NCBI GenBank assembly: GCA_013115145.1
Contig: JAAPAO010000214.1
Location: 9,583-52,084, forward strand
Length of the DNA stretch: 42,502 nucleotides
From: Perkinsus chesapeaki
Taxonomy: Eukaryota > Perkinsozoa > Perkinsida > Perkinsidae
Direction of reading: 5' to 3'
Shown: piece by piece, positions 33,479 to 42,502 of the stretch
Layout of the letters: the number at the start of each line of letters is the position of its first letter
Position numbering within the stretch: the first letter of the stretch is position 1
Program-made: the position numbers and the translations under genes
Notes under the pieces: model-generated
The model's database searches: none
What the model was told of the DNA's origin: nothing
The model's input: only the letters and a program-made list of their open reading frames with translations

Positions 33479-34081
33479 TTACGGAAATAATCCAAGGCCT
33501 ATGATACATCAGTCAACCTAATATGCATCATGTACGCTCAACTTAAGGATTCTCTAGTATAATATACCACAGGCAAATACGAGCTTATTGAAATGAATGC
33601 AAATAAAAAATATAAACGAAATATCTGTTCGCACTGTTATAGTCAGGAACCGACCTAACAATGTCAATAAGCTCTACTGATCAAGCATCAACTATCGAGG
33701 CAGCAGCAGCAGCAGCAATCTTCAAAAATGGAGGGTAGTAATATCTCGTAAACATCTTAGGCAAATCTAAATGAGTTGCACTGGGAATTTTCCGACTTAG
33801 ACGATCCCAACTGAGCTGCTCGAGGCAGATTGAGTGAATATCGATCATGGTTGCACTGACGTAATATACTAATAATATCTACACCAATCTATAAGCACTA
33901 GATCTTCGCTGCGAAAGGGCGGAGGTCCCCAATACTATATCACTACAAACCAAAGAATGACCTCCTTCCGCTCAACAACCACAGATGAGGTCAACGAATA
34001 TAAAGCAGATGCCTTTCTTATACAACACAATACAGTATATAGCAACAACCCCTCCCCCCAAAAAAACTATAACTCAACAAC

Positions 34082-34101
34082 CGTCACTGCGCCACGAAAT
34101 T
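34082..34101 (-). repeat. Shared intron block AATTTCGTGGCGCAGTGACG
   Basis: The 20-nt block follows directly on a minus-strand GT (CTG|GTAATTTCG) and is identical to those at 4851-4870 and 12896-12915. A small frame upstream (MAGAAEGMTSGL) may be the 5' exon of an uncharacterised gene. Confidence 0.8.
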
Positions 34102-34257
34102 ACCAGTCCACTGGTCATGCCTTCAGCGGCCCCAGCCATAGTGCCAATGTCTCAGCCCACACTTTTTCAGATCTTTCTCGTACCCACCATATTTAAAGTC
34201 AACTCTACCATTCCAGTGCTCCCCTCGATCCTGGGGCAGCACTCTAACCGATGCCTA

Positions 34258-34326
34258 TAAAAAGGTACGTATTCGAACCGAGGACCTTTCGAATGACAGT
34301 CAAGCGCTCTACCAACTAGACTACCT
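34258..34326 (-). tRNA. tRNA-Asp(GTC)-like gene or pseudogene
   Basis: The minus strand has an A box TAGTCTAGTTGG, anticodon loop CTGTCAT (GTC), B box GGTTCGAAT, an AGGTA/TACCT acceptor pairing and a terminal T-run. The anticodon stem has one mismatch and the T-stem does not close, so it is probably a pseudogene. Confidence 0.5.
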
Positions 34327-34344
34327 CGTTTCTCGTTTTGTATT

Positions 34345-35944
34345 CCTTATCTGCCTGTAGTGTCGTTACTCCTAAGGCTTCCTTAACCATCCTGTCCATC
34401 AGTTCCATCGACACAAACTCATCTATCCGCTTCGGAATGCCTTTACTCTCCTGACATACACCACCTCCATCACACATTGTTCAATAAAGTGTATTGCTGC
34501 TAATATTAATAATAGCAAATCCTATCTCGACAACACATACTGACAAAAACCAGCGGAGCGGGGAAGTGGGAAATTCCGATGCGATCCGATTTTGCCAGTA
34601 GTCACGACTCGTGCTTAGCCCATGCCATTTCGCTGGAATAAATTCGACCTAGGCCGACCAGCCACTCTTCTGTTTACAACATCACTTAGGAATTGCATTG
34701 GGAGTGCGCCGATTAAAACAGATACCAAGACGAGGAGTACTTCTCAGCGATGGACCAAAAGCTTCTGCTCTAAAGCTTGTCCACTGTCAGGACAACCTGT
34801 AAATTGTCACCCCGCTCTAACCGTGCTTCCGCTCTATTTAGCCACACTCCCGTGACTTCTTCGTGTCACCAATTCACATTGACGCTGCGCCGAGTGAGTG
34901 ATTGGTTGACGGTATTGGGTTCCCAATGCCACCACAACCGGACAAGTATCCCTTTCCTTGGCCGCCGAGCAAGCCCATATATTCCCGAAACTCTACTCCT
35001 CACATCGTGCGAGAGTATCTTTTCGATCGCCACCTCGAAAAGATCTCCCAAAATTTGATTCCTCGGTGACGCTGCGAAGCCCCACTGGGACACCTACGCG
35101 CGAAAATCCTGCGGAAAGTAATAAATGGTATAACCTGCTGATTGGGCATGTTCCCCAGACTAAAAACTAAGTCATCGGACGGCCGAAGGAGCTCCTCTAT
35201 ACTTTCCTTGCATCGAGTATCGATATCAAAGTAAACCCCTCCTAATGATAGGCAACAAGCTGCACAAGTGTGTTTATGAATACTACCGACTGATACTGTA
35301 TCAGTGATAAATGAAACGGAGACTTTAGAGCTTCTAGTATATCGAAAGTAACCCAGGCACTGTCAGCGAGCGTTGATTTAATACACCAATGAAGGAGTGA
35401 CTAACGGTGCGTGATCGTGGAAGGAAAAGCAAGTATGATGCTTATAGAGAACGAATTCGGGGGTTAAGAGATGACCGTGAGGATCATCGATAAATATGTA
35501 CTCCTCAAAGGTGGAGTAGGAAGAGGAGATATAATATAAAATATGTTACTACTACGGAGGCGGAGGAGGTCTAATATAAAATACCAGTGTGGGAATCGTC
35601 AGTGATAATTCGCCATCAGTGATTGTCAGTGTGACAATAATCCCTCAGTTCTTTCCTTCCAAACTCAACATTCCTCCATGACTCCCCTCCTCCTTACTAC
35701 TACCATTCAAGTATATAATACTATACCGGAACAGCTCAGCTAACACAACACCCAGCAGCTGCAGGCCTCCTGCTTCGTCCATCCTTACCAACTTGTTCAA
35801 TGCATCTCGAATATTACCACCTTACAACACCAGCAACTTCAATGCGATCGAGCACACCTGCTCCGGTTGAACATTCCTAGCTCGAGCCACACGGAGACCT
35901 TCATCAGCAAAAACGACGACTTTAACATCCGACTCGAACATTAG
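34345..35944 (-). CDS. Unrecognised multi-exon gene, exon blocks
   Basis: Coding-like minus-strand blocks: about 35944-35690 (MFESDVKVVVFADEGLRVAR, ARNVQPEQVCSIALKLLVL, a 42-nt GTAAGG...GTAAG intron, MDEAGGLQLLGVVLAELF); about 35240-35165 (RCKESIEELLRPSDDL); 35093-34866 (ASPRNQILGDLFEVAIEKIL, SHDVRSRVSGIYG, KGILVRLWWHWEP); 34450-34345 (ESKGIPKRIDEFVSMELMDR, MVKEALGVTTLQ). I could not chain them in phase. The block order suggests one gene read right to left, but two genes are possible. No family is assigned. Confidence 0.4.
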
Positions 35945-36250
35945 ATTTCTCCTCCTTGAGAGATAACGCAGGAGAAGATGATCAATAGTGCAAATAAGAT
36001 GCTCCCTTCTTAGACTTTAACGAATAAAATGTATATTAATATAAAGCCACGACTAAGGGAACAAGACGGTACCTCAGCACTGCAGCAACTTCAAGGTTGA
36101 ATTGCACTTGGTCGAGCCTCGGCGATCACAAGCGGTAGGAATTTTAAAATGTACTTTAGAATGTATGGCGGAGAGATAAGAATCCCCCTACAGCGAGCCA
36201 TAACCTCTATCGGGATCCAATCGGCCTTGGCAAAAAAGTATATTGAACAT

Positions 36251-37811
36251 CTAACTGAACAATGTAATAAAACTGTAATTTGTCACTATAAATAATAATT
36301 TTCTTCTCGCAACTACGTGCCAGAAAATGCCCACAATATTCAACGTCAAGAACACACTCGAGCCGGGTGGCCCAATTCCTCCACTGCCGACTGATTTATC
36401 AGGTACACTCATACACCTGAGATTCATGCAGGGTAGGCGACGGTCGGCGGACCAGCTGACAGTGTCAGCCTGACACTGGAAGAATTGAACAGCGCCGCTG
36501 CTGAGGCCTATTGCCCGTTCCAAGATGCAAATTGCCAAATGGTCATTTTCTTGGTAGCTACCAAAATTGAACTGTACATAGAATAGGAAAAGCTCAGATA
36601 TGCGGAAGCAATGTGCGAACGGTTGATGAGCCAACAACAAGATATAACTGAGGTACCCGTTGTTGTTGTTGCTATTATTACCATTAACCCTATTAAAGGG
36701 CTTATCTCTTCCATCGGCCCTGTCCGCTACCGACATTAGGAACTCCCATCGATCTTGAGCATCGAAGAAAGTGTACTGCCATGAGGGGTGCTGACTAGAC
36801 CACTGTGACACGACCTGATAATTGAGAATAGGCGTGGATGAAGGAAGGGAGAGTTTGCAGTGCCAGCTTTGGAAGGCACCTTCACTCTTTCCGAAAGGAG
36901 GGGAATACCGTGGTACTGGGAGGTCATCATCACTAGTAATATACAAGCATACTCAAGGGAGGTTGGCATTTTAAACAGTTCTTCGAAACGCTACCAAGAA
37001 GAGTTATTACTATACACATAAAAGCAATAATACAAGTTTGTATTTAACAGTAGACCCTTACTTCACCTATATCATCGAGTAAAGCCAAGGATCTATAGTA
37101 TATTGATAGAAGATATGGAATAATAAGATAGTACCCGGACGCACCTGAGCCATTCTAACTGGCATGATCGATGATTCCATCGTTTGGTAAATAACCCTTG
37201 GAATTCGTAGAGGCTTATCTTCATCAGACAATACGTACCGAGGAGGAACACTGAGAAACAATGACAAGCAACGGGCTGCTGGCAACCTACTATTTGGTGA
37301 GGACCGCCGTTGATATTCTACAAGTGAGGTTTTTAGGCATCGACCCTCGCTGCTCTTCGACACTTCGCGATTTAGCAACCTAACCTTGAGGTCGGTAAGC
37401 TGAGGTGAGCTGCTGCGAGATAGTAAAGCATTTTGAGTACAATAAAATGAATCCTGGACCGGAGTTCAGTAGTAAAATTTGCAAATGCCAGAATAATCCC
37501 TTCTCAGAACCGAAGGGGTGGGTGGGTGGTGAATTGGTCGACAATCCAGCTGGTAAGTGACGGCTCTGCGACCAGCCTACCTTGTAGCCGACAGAAGATT
37601 CTTTGTTGAGGTCGGAATTGCCAGATGCTGCCAGAGTGGTGCAAGTTCGTTCATACCAATACCTTCACACTCAGCTCTGCGAGCACGATTACGTTGCCGT
37701 AGGGTACCCAGTTGAGAGAAGGAATCCAATAGAGGCTGATAGGAGTGACAAAGATAATGCGCGGTTAACGGAAATGTGCCAAGTTGCTGGCTTTCTAAAA
37801 GTTGCTGTCAT
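36251..37811 (-). CDS. GT32/OCH1-like glycosyltransferase, type II membrane, possibly incomplete
   Basis: Exons 37811-37693, 37250-37145 and 36814-36689 join in phase. The first encodes a short cytosolic tail and a signal anchor (RALSLSLLSASIGFLLSTGY). The second and third give RIPRVIYQTMESSIMPVRMA, then VSQWSSQHPSWQYTFFDAQD and RWEFL, matching the family pattern IPK-I-HQTW ... W...NP-(W/Y)-Y-F-D-D ... F. GT32 enzymes transfer sugars from nucleotide donors in the Golgi. The next expected block (RxDLxRYxxLYxxGGxYxDxD, with the DXD metal site) is not found. The open frame 36689-36251 continues as FNFGSYQENDHLAICILERA and on, without that motif. The gene may therefore be broken, or the 3' exons may be missed. 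Confidence 0.55.
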
Positions 37812-38044
37812 TGTAGTAACAATCTCTAAATAAGTGGTCGTGTGCCAGTTGGTCGTCGAGTGACCTGGGGTCAAGTACAGGTATTAAAATCTATTAATAC
37901 TTCCGGTTCGCCTCATCACATGATTGAACCATGAAGATTCAGATTTTGTACTATCAATCATCCTAGATGGTCGTCATTCTATCCAAGTATTTGCTATGAT
38001 ACGCAACAAATATGTATCAACAAGTAACTTGTGAAGCATCCAGA

Positions 38045-38112
38045 TAGTTCGGTAGGTGGAGATACAGACCTTGAACCTGTTGGTCGACGGTTCGATTCTA
38101 GGGCGAGGCATT
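38045..38112 (+). repeat. tRNA-like relic
   Basis: GGTTCGATTCT (38091-38101) followed by AGGGCGAGGCATTT repeats the layout of the intron relics. It lies upstream of, and antisense to, the glycosyltransferase gene. Confidence 0.45.
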
Positions 38113-38284
38113 TGAAGGATAGCCCACGGTGTTCACGCTAACCCAAACAGGTTGCTTCTGAGAGTGGACTGCGTTATGCGGCAACACTTTTGCCCAACTT
38201 CAATGAACGACCCGGGACGGTTAAAATGGCGGCCCTATGGCGCTTCAAGCACCATAGGATCATCATCGCACAGACGCGGCGCTT

Positions 38285-38568
38285 GGGTATGCGTTTATTT
38301 GCACGCATACCCATAGTCGGCCACTGGTATCAACAACTTGGTAGGCCGGAGTCTTATACCTTCGAATGATATGAACAATAGATTAACTTTCGGAAATTCA
38401 TGGAACTCCGTAGTCGCACTCAATAGTCGTTTTCTGAAAACGACTATTCTCAGGATCAACTTGAATCAAGTTGATCGCACTCCTTTATCATCGCAGCCAA
38501 CCGTATCCCGGTGGCATCACTCGAGCAACCGTGTTGCGTATTGAATCAATCCGTCATCAGATGACGGA
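38285..38568. repeat. Cluster of perfect hairpins
   Basis: Perfect arms of unrelated sequence: GGGTATGCGT (38285-38294) with 38303-38312; AATAGTCGTTTTC (38422-38434) with 38436-38448; GATCAACTTGA (38454-38464) with 38466-38476; TCCGTCAT (38550-38557) with 38561-38568. Loops are 1-8 nt. Confidence 0.9.
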
Positions 38569-39180
38569 ATCCCTCACATGAGCCATGATGAATGTTTAAT
38601 GATAATCTTGAGCATCAGTCCGAGGCCCTTACACTGTAAGGCTTACAGAGTATCAAGTACACATTCCAGGGTTGAACTGCCACCCGTGTTCTAGAATGAC
38701 ATTAGCCACTGCTACTCCCGGCTGGAATCAGTCTAGCAGGCTTGAATCAGGCAAATAGTTTACCCGCAGTCGTATGGCAAGGCAGATAGGCTTTATCGAC
38801 TACAGTAGTTGTCTTCTGTTTGGATTCGAAAATATCTACGCAATCGTGCTAACGACGTACAGCTTATGCTGAGCTACTCAGTAGCCATGCTTGAGTTTCA
38901 TGTTGAAACCCCTTGAACTCGCCTCAGATGTTGCTAGAGGAAGCATCTATTGTTAAAGCGATTTTACTTCAGCGTATGAATGCCACCGACAAAACGCTAG
39001 CCATACTTGACCGCAATTAAGGAAACAACTCCCCGTATGGTACGAGATGAAAAGAGATGAACAGTATTACACTGAACGATACACTAACTTTTATCATTTA
39101 TTAGACCCTTCTCGATCACGTGAAGCCTTCAGGCGATTACCCTTCATGAGGAAGGATAACCATTCGTCGTCATCCGACAA

Positions 39181-39612
39181 TCATCTCAGACCAATAGTAA
39201 TAGTTCGACCTTCCTCGTGTACCACAAACCGAGGACCAGGAGGCAAAAACTCGAAAACTAAGAAATCCCCCATTTTGAATCTGTTCGGGCAAATCGAGTT
39301 CAGGGTGTAGATAAACTCCCCGTAGTTTGCCGAACTTGGATCAAAAAAGATGAAGTCGTTGGTTTCATGCCTCATCCTCAAGTAGCCCGACTTAATAAAC
39401 GGCTCCTTATCACACACGACCCCTATGTCGGCAGTCGGACTTAGGTTGCTATATCTGAAGCTTACTGTAATGTAAGTGTAAGGGTTGACTTTAAAGCCAC
39501 TGTACTGACCCTCAGGGAAAGGCCACCCGTAACCGGCAACGATCACTTGGGTAACGAGGATTAAATCCAGCATAGAAGCCATTGCCATAACGAAGGTTTG
39601 GGAAGAATACAT
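39181..39612 (-). CDS. Small secreted protein A, single exon, 143 aa
   Basis: An uninterrupted ATG-to-stop frame with a hydrophobic N-terminus (MASMLDLILVTQVIVAGYG) as signal peptide. The mature part is beta-rich: YTYITVSFRYSNLSPTADIG, FIFFDPSSANYGEFIYTL, DFLVFEFLPPGPRFVVHEEG, with two Cys in the mature chain. It shares a C-terminal pattern with the protein at 41654 (hydrophobic strand, x-P/A-G-x-R, hydrophobic V-V, E-G). Lineage-specific secreted proteins of this size are common in parasitic protists. Function unknown. Confidence 0.75.
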   Translation of the reverse strand: MYSSQTFVMAMASMLDLILVTQVIVAGYGWPFPEGQYSGFKVNPYTYITVSFRYSNLSPTADIGVVCDKEPFIKSGYLRMRHETNDFIFFDPSSANYGEFIYTLNSICPNRFKMGDFLVFEFLPPGPRFVVHEEGRTITIGLR

Positions 39613-39945
39613 TGAAAAGTGCTATTGTAGCCGGTAGCTATGCTTGCACGCATGGTTCGCGTCTCAGCTGCCGAGGCTCTGCTAAAGTCTCCTGATCTCT
39701 CGAGTATGCCCTCCCCGCAGCGTGTCTCCCTAGGCATGGTCAGAGTACGCTTCGGCCACCTGCATCTTACTCTACAGGTTTCAAACCTATATTCACTTCA
39801 GCATCAATATAATCCTGACCGTAGACTTCTATTTGATGATACTCAGCATAACAGTTTGGTAACAATTACCAGTGAATATGTTGGCTCGTATGAGACCTTT
39901 TATATTTACCCTATTTGAACTGGGGCGTACGAGGATCACTAGAGT

Positions 39946-40033
39946 AAGCTGTTATAAATCATAACAGCTTGGTTTGGTGAGCCTCTCTCTAAGAGAGGCT
40001 GCAAGAGAGGTTCTCTTGCCGCAAGAGTCTTGC
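39946..40033. repeat. Four adjacent perfect hairpins
   Basis: AAGCTGTTAT (39946-39955) pairs with 39961-39970; AGCCTCTCT (39980-39988) with 39992-40000; GCAAGAGA (40001-40008) with 40012-40019; GCAAGA (40021-40026) with TCTTGC (40028-40033). They follow one another almost without gaps. Confidence 0.9.
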
Positions 40034-40080
40034 AGCCTAACTACTCATGATGGCCGTGTCCATCAGATGATGCAGATGGG

Positions 40081-40430
40081 GTACTACGCCGCTAAGTTCA
40101 ACTTAGTAAGTTATCTTCGTTCCTAGTAAGTTATTGCCAATAACTTATTAGTTGTAACGCAACTCGCAGGAGGCATGAGACATTAACAAGATACTATTAC
40201 TATGGAGTGGCCCGAAGCGCACAGTGTTCCCGCGGCAATAGCATGGCTATCCAGAGAGTGGCGCGTGTTACAAAGATGGGCACAGATATAGACTAATATA
40301 GGACGGAAGTGCTATGATGGACAAAAAAGAGACAGCTCAAGAGTATTACAGAACTGGCACGCCTACGGCAATGTATCTTCCAGCTGAGATGACTCATAAT
40401 CTGATCCCAGAACAGCGACTCGAGGACCTC
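40081..40430. repeat. Diverged direct repeat, copy 1
   Basis: It matches 41210-41560 in the same order: AGTAAGTTA-type palindromes, GCAGGAGGCATGAGA, GAAGCGCACAG, AAAGATGGGCACAGATA, GCTATGATGG, ACAGCTCAAGAG, GGCAATGTAT, AGCTGAG. Gaps and substitutions are many. It is non-coding or a decayed gene. Confidence 0.75.
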
Positions 40431-41209
40431 GATACCATTCTAACGACATGGTAATCTCTTATCAAAGAGAGACGAAATTTGGTATCAGCGGGTTTGACAT
40501 CTTTTCCAGGTGTGTTGGCATCCTCACGAGAATAGGCTTGGGCGGCGGAAAAGCTCCACTCTTCCAGCATCTCTCGAGATTTGATGATACCAACCTTCTC
40601 CTTCATATGCATATTCCTCGGCCTTTTGTGGGTGTGAACCAGTACTACTCTTTCAGAAAGAGTCATTCTGCCACCAATTGCGACAGTGGCATCAATACAG
40701 AGGTAATATACAGTAGCGAGCGGGGTGTACTTCTTCTAACCCTCAAAGCTGTTCTGAGAAAGCTTGCCCCCAAGAGCACAATCTCCACTCTTGTAGTCTC
40801 ATTCGCGATAGCCCCACCCCGTATTTCATGAGCATGTAAACCCCGTTACAAAATAATATGACCTCTACACTTTCGAGCGTAAAATAGTAACGAGAAAGAG
40901 TTAGGACTTGATATTTTGTGAGAACACTACTTTAATACTTTCATTACTTTAGAATACTTGGCACTGCCAAGTTGGCAGTAATACTTCTTTTATATATTTC
41001 GGCGAAAATGCCTACAGAGGAGCCGAAGGGAAAGTATCAACTCTCAACTAGACAAGGCAAAACTAGAGAATATAGGAATGGTAGACTAATCAATAATATA
41101 GCAAAACAACAACTAAACATTATCAATGTATACTATATTATATAGTACACATGCCGCATGTGACATGCGCACTACCCAAGCGAAATATGTGTAGCGGTGC
41201 TAAGTTAGC
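40431..41209. other. Spacer between the direct repeats
   Basis: A plus-strand frame at 40448-40831 is open, but its protein is not recognisable and no splice or start context supports it. Hairpins: ACTCTTTC/GAAAGAGT (40647-40663) and ACTGCCAA/TTGGCAGT (40973-40989). Confidence 0.4.
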
Positions 41210-41560
41210 GGACTTCCTAGTAAGCTGCTACTAATAACTTACTAGTAACTCGGCTGCAGGAGGCATGAGAGATCAACATAAGACTCTTATTATGAAGTGG
41301 TCCCCATTCGGGCCGCACGAAGCGCACAGGGCTACTGCGGCAGTGGCATAGCTATCAGTTTCGATCGACCAAATTGTGGTGCGTCCTACAAACATGGGCA
41401 CAGATACAGAATAATATATGACGAGAAAGCTATGATGGGCAGATTTGGCACAGCTCAAGAGCTGTGTTGAAGTCAGAATTGAAGTATCAGTATTAGTTGA
41501 AAATACGGTTATTAAAGGCAATGTATTTGCTAGCTGAGGTGATTCAGAATCTGGCCCGAG
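41210..41560. repeat. Diverged direct repeat, copy 2
   Basis: Partner of 40081-40430, about 1.13 kb away. It carries the hairpin CACAGCTC/GAGCTGTG (41449-41466) where copy 1 has the unpaired ACAGCTCAAGAG. Confidence 0.75.
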
Positions 41561-41653
41561 AACCTTAACTTGAGATCGTCGAGACAAGTCTTGCCTCAAA
41601 AGAGGGGTGTTGCCGCGTTTCATCTCTATTGATGATACCATCATTATGATAGA

Positions 41654-42049
41654 CTAGCATTCTGGTGCGAGAGGGAGTCTGTAGCACACAAATCCTTCCT
41701 TTTGCATCACAACAAGACGACGCCCTGCACTGGTCTCTATCACTCTCATAATCAGGAAAGTGTGGTCCAGAGTGTTAGGAAACGACCTTATCAAGTCGTT
41801 GCATTCTTTACCACCAACGATGACTTGGATATAACCTTCGACTTCTTGCAGTCTATATACACATTTATATTTCTTATCCGGCAGGTCTTCTCTTCTTCTT
41901 ATTAATTTCATCGTACGATTATCAAAGAACTGGATACTGTAGACTAGCGCGTTGCTGAATGATAAACAGCGAACATATTTATCAGTGAGATATATTGGAG
42001 TGGAAACGATCTGGCCAATGACCGCAGCCATAATGAACATGGCGTTCAT
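41654..42049 (-). CDS. Small secreted protein B, single exon, 131 aa
   Basis: The ATG at 42049 gives MNAMFIMAAVIGQIVSTPIY, a signal peptide; upstream in-frame codons lack an ATG. The mature part is beta-rich with five Cys: DKYVRCLSFSNALVYSIQFF, KKYKCVYRLQ, YIQVIVGGKECNDLIRSF, HTFLIMRVIETSAGRRLVVM, FVCYRLPLAPEC. The last third resembles secreted protein A. Function unknown. Confidence 0.72.
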   Translation of the reverse strand: MNAMFIMAAVIGQIVSTPIYLTDKYVRCLSFSNALVYSIQFFDNRTMKLIRRREDLPDKKYKCVYRLQEVEGYIQVIVGGKECNDLIRSFPNTLDHTFLIMRVIETSAGRRLVVMQKEGFVCYRLPLAPEC

Positions 42050-42082
42050 GTTTGCAAATAAGTTATTTGGAATAACTGCCAA

Positions 42083-42502
42083 TTCCGACGTCCTACTCCC
42101 ACAAAGGAATATGCAATCACGCTACGTTAATAACATATACTCGAAACGGCGACCATGGCGCGGCGGCACGGCGCCTGTGGAGCGGATTGTTCGTTTGCGA
42201 AATAGCAGGATTTCGAGCGGCCCCGTCCTCTGCCAACAGATAACGGGCTATGGGAGATGATAAGTGGCATTCCGCAGCCGTCTAACTCTGTTAAATGATC
42301 CCGGTGCTCTCGAAGCTATTCAACGATTAGAAGATGAAGGTGCAGACAGCACGTTTGCGAATGGGGCGACGCAAGCGTTGCCAAGCTGATATTGTGCCAC
42401 AATCCCACTGGGTCCAGGTAGGTTACTATTGTTGTGACCCCATGGAACTAGACATTTGGAAGATAAAGTTGAAACAATTTATTTAGTTATAAGTAATCGT
42501 AA
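42083..42502. other. Right edge, no gene seen
   Basis: Upstream region of secreted protein B. The short GC-rich stretch at 42150-42180 and the rest show no supported frame. Confidence 0.4.

Noticed and set aside
34866-35093. Faint likeness to eIF4E (GIYGLARRPRKGILVRLW)
   Set aside because: The conserved cap-binding tryptophans and the W-E-D block are not found in the flanking exon blocks, so the family was not assigned.
35770-35840. An in-frame TAA in an otherwise continuous minus-strand frame (KLLVL stop GGNIRDALNKL), suggesting a pseudogene or stop recoding
   Set aside because: A 42-nt intron with a strong GTAAGG donor and an AG acceptor removes the stop and keeps the frame (LLVL then MDEAGGLQLL).
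40448-40831. 127-aa plus-strand frame as a gene
   Set aside because: No recognisable protein, signal or splice context; it lies in non-coding sequence between the diverged repeats, and its opposite strand is equally open.

Overview
This window is nuclear DNA from an intron-rich eukaryote, most likely a protist. Genes are split into many small exons by very short GT-AG introns (about 36-110 nt). Exon phases close across whole genes: a 21-exon NAA15 and a 20-exon THP3/LENG8 can both be rebuilt with every junction in phase. Lineage-specific secreted proteins sit beside conserved eukaryotic genes. An alveolate such as Perkinsus would fit, but nothing here proves the lineage.

Layout. 1-800: 5' part of a minus-strand DUS3 (tRNA-dihydrouridine synthase with two CCCH fingers), running off the left edge. 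0.9-6.9 kb: mainly minus-strand exon blocks of one or more genes I do not recognise; one run of five exons (4614-5742) is phase-consistent. 7.06-7.66 kb: a 601-bp foldback element flanked by TA. 10743-14415: NAA15, the auxiliary NatA subunit. 14709-18350: a secreted multi-CCP (sushi) protein with three antisense tRNA-Trp genes in its introns. 19557-20533 and 22244-23301: tandem GNAT paralogs with signal-like N-termini. 25085-25897: a small Myb/SANT protein. 26749-27098: a 101-aa basic protein. 27222-33478: THP3/LENG8 (SAC3/PCI family). 34.3-35.9 kb: unrecognised minus-strand exons. 36.3-37.8 kb: a GT32/OCH1-like glycosyltransferase N-terminal half. 39181-39612 and 41654-42049: two small secreted proteins. 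The spaces at 18-25 kb and 38-41.5 kb are rich in perfect short hairpins of unrelated sequence.

The most interesting signal lies in the introns, not the proteins. Introns of unrelated genes share sequence blocks, which looks like several families of intron-generating or intron-invading elements: (a) tRNA-derived units, both complete antisense tRNA-Trp genes and sense 3' halves whose T-run merges into the 3' splice site; (b) a 20-nt block AATTTCGTGGCGCAGTGACG placed just after the donor in introns of at least three gene models; (c) a palindromic ATCGATCRYGYGATCGAT block; (d) a GCGCACTGCGAAG block, also amplified as a tandem array; (e) a GGCGGAGCGAAGC block in both orientations inside NAA15; (f) a 20-nt identical block in two neighbouring THP3 introns. 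The sequence sharing is observed directly; that these are mobile introners is inference.
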